Part shown: in pieces, positions 62,401 to 64,000 of the stretch | How positions within the stretch are numbered: position 1 is the stretch's first letter | Layout: each line of letters opens with the position of its first letter | Assembly: GCA_017506865.1 (NCBI GenBank) | Contig: JAFCMP010000554.1 | Coordinates: 186,001 to 250,000 of the forward strand | DNA length: 64,000 nt | Reading direction: 5' to 3' | Source of the DNA: Tribonema minus | Taxonomy: Eukaryota; Sar; Xanthophyceae; Tribonematales; Tribonemataceae | Notes under the pieces: model-generated | Told to the model about the DNA's origin: nothing | Databases searched by the model: none | The model's input: the letters and a program-made list of their open reading frames with translations, nothing else | Translations under genes and position numbers: made by a program

Positions 62401-64000
62401 TGGCTGATGCGGCGCTGCGGTCGCTATCATGGAGAGACTATGGCGCTGGTCATGAGTCTCCTAGAAAATTTGGGACTGCCGAATAAAAACGCCCTCCTTC
62501 GCAAGAACAGGGGATTGCGTCGTATTGCTGCACGCGCGACCGCTTCCATCTGGCAAACCATGCAGCAAGCAGTAAAGCTCCCTGCTGCACCGTCAGGCGC
62601 CTCATCTCAGTGTGTGTCAGGCGCAGTCTGTGTGAGAGTTTCAAGTAGCTGCGAGACCGGGGAAGGAGGCCCCTCCGGGGGGGGATTGGGGGGGGAATGT
62701 TGCCAATTTTGGGAAAGCGGGGTGCGGGTTAATCGTTTGTGGCCAACTTTGTCGCATCGCGCATCACTTGGCAACTTGCGTGTATGTTTGTGGATGACAG
62801 CAGGTGCTGCTGTACATTCTGGCAGTGCCTTGGGGACATCCCCCAAACTTGTAAGTTACTTCAGCGAAAAACACATTGGCCGGACGGTCAGGTTTTTGAA
62901 GTACAGCGCGGGGGGGGGGGGGGGGGGGGGGGGGTAATTGGCAGGTGCTGTTCACCACGCATTTTCCGATGTCCATGTTCATAGACAAACGAAATGGCTT
63001 ACAATGTTGAGCGTACAACGTAATGTCATCGGTGAATTGATTTTAATTCCGAAGTAATTTCAACACTGAGTAGATTAATGAAGTTCCCTGCTGCACCATG
63101 ACTGTCAGAAGTCTCCTCTGAGACATCTACGTGCAGACCTGGTTGTCAGGCGCAGTCTGTGAGATCATGTCTGCGTGCGATGCGAGACCGTCACGCGCCC
63201 CCCCCCCCCGCCCCATCCCGGAGGGGGGGGAAGGGGGGGGCAAACCTAGCTGGCAGGCCCTGGTTGCGCACATCTGACTTCAGAGCGGCTGACCTAAGGC
63301 TTGTGAGCGGTCAATCACGCGTTCATTTGCAACCTGTGTTTGTGGATAAGAGCAGCTGCTGCTGTTATACAGGCCGTGAGTGTGCATGAAGCGAGACGCC
63401 CCCCCCCCTCGGAGGGGAGGGAGAAGGTAACTTGAAGAGGGGGCATTCTAGGCTTGCTCTGGCACGGCAAACCTAGTTCTTGACAGCTTATTGGTGCCAC
63501 CGTGGATAATGAAAACGAATCAAAAGACCGTAGAGCTCTAGGTGACAAGGGATGGTTAGCCGCAAGTGCCTTCCACCAATAACCGTGGTCGATAATATGC
63601 TATCTTCAGGTTCAGGTACAGGCGACCTACGTAACTTTGAAACGTCTCCGGGACCCCCCCCCGTCCTGGAGGGAGGGGGGGGGGGGGGCATCAGCGGGCA
63701 CTGCAGGCGCTGCAAATCACGAGTTTACGGTCAATCAATTACGTGAGCGAATGAAGGTGCTTCGTACATCACCAAGCGTAATCACATTGGTTGAAGATCA
63801 CGTTCACGTCCGTCACGTACCTAGGGACTCGACCCACTCGCAGTGGGTCCTCTCCCAAAATAAATGTAAACCCTTAGGCTACTGCTACTACAGGACCTGG
63901 TACTACTACAGGAACTACTAGTAGGCTACGCGACACTGTATGTAAAAAAAAAAAACATCATTCATGTCAATCAACTATTTATGACTATTATTATGATTGT
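62400..64000. repeat. Duplicated block with long G/C homopolymers; no firm gene
   Basis: Words such as CCCTGCTGCACC, TGTCAGGCGCAGTCTGTG and TGCGAGACCG occur at about 62580-62660 and again at 63090-63190; GTGTTTGTGGAT and GCTGCTGCTGT-TACA occur near 62785-62815 and 63340-63375. This gives a diverged tandem duplication with an offset of about 510-550 bp. A G-run of about 24 lies at 62911-62934, with shorter G/C runs near 63200-63240 and 63652-63690. 63525-63590 is the second copy of the dispersed repeat at 5865-5935. Confidence 0.55.

Noticed and set aside
62407-62937. 176-codon plus-strand frame
   Set aside because: It ends in a poly-G run, overlaps duplicated sequence, and has no recognisable domain.

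Overview
Eukaryotic nuclear DNA, most likely from a microalga with a red-type secondary plastid (ochrophyte, haptophyte or similar). This rests on GT-AG multi-exon genes, scattered TTAGGG-type telomere-like repeats in introns, a secreted Pro-Thr-rich protein of the kind common in such algae, and an MgtC-like membrane protein whose N-terminus resembles a signal peptide followed by an AF-type plastid-targeting motif. The species cannot be named from the sequence. No bacterial operons, rRNA, convincing tRNA or CRISPR array were seen.

Layout. 1-2803: 3' part of a LINE-like retrotransposon (reverse transcriptase, zinc knuckle, restriction-like endonuclease). 2.8-7.7 kb: AT-rich, gene-poor, with a SINE-like element and a tiny LINE fragment, both with target-site duplications. 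7.8-19.7 kb (+): an 11-exon gene for a secreted PT-repeat protein. 20.5-22.1 kb: a second truncated LINE copy and a second SINE-like copy. 34.4-22.8 kb (-): a 10-exon gene joining a GLOD4-type glyoxalase-like protein to a C-terminal thioredoxin domain. 34.55-36.75 kb (+): an MgtC/SapB-family gene, head to head with the former across about 119 bp. 38.5-38.9 kb: an Ala-rich candidate exon. 51.4-42.4 kb (-): a phase-1 exon chain for a large Gln/Arg/Ala-rich protein with IQ-like motifs and one frame break. 60.2-56.2 kb (-): the 3' exons of a GT23-like (alpha-1,6-fucosyltransferase-like) glycosyltransferase, with a hAT-like transposon in the second half of its range. The ends of the window are AT-rich and repeat-bearing.

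The most striking property is structural. At more than a dozen exon boundaries in all the main genes, the neighbouring intron holds tandem partial copies of that boundary. Copies of intron tail + acceptor + exon head lie upstream of the true exon; copies of exon tail + donor + intron head lie downstream. MgtC exon 3 has about six on each side, and glyoxalase-thioredoxin exon 4 has about fourteen donor copies. These arrays make up much of several introns and amount to rows of decoy splice sites. A second theme is that the LINE fragments and the SINE-like elements share target-site duplications starting with GTAC, suggesting one shared integration machinery.

All exon models were built by hand from reading-frame phase, splice-site consensus and family similarity; none has transcript support here.
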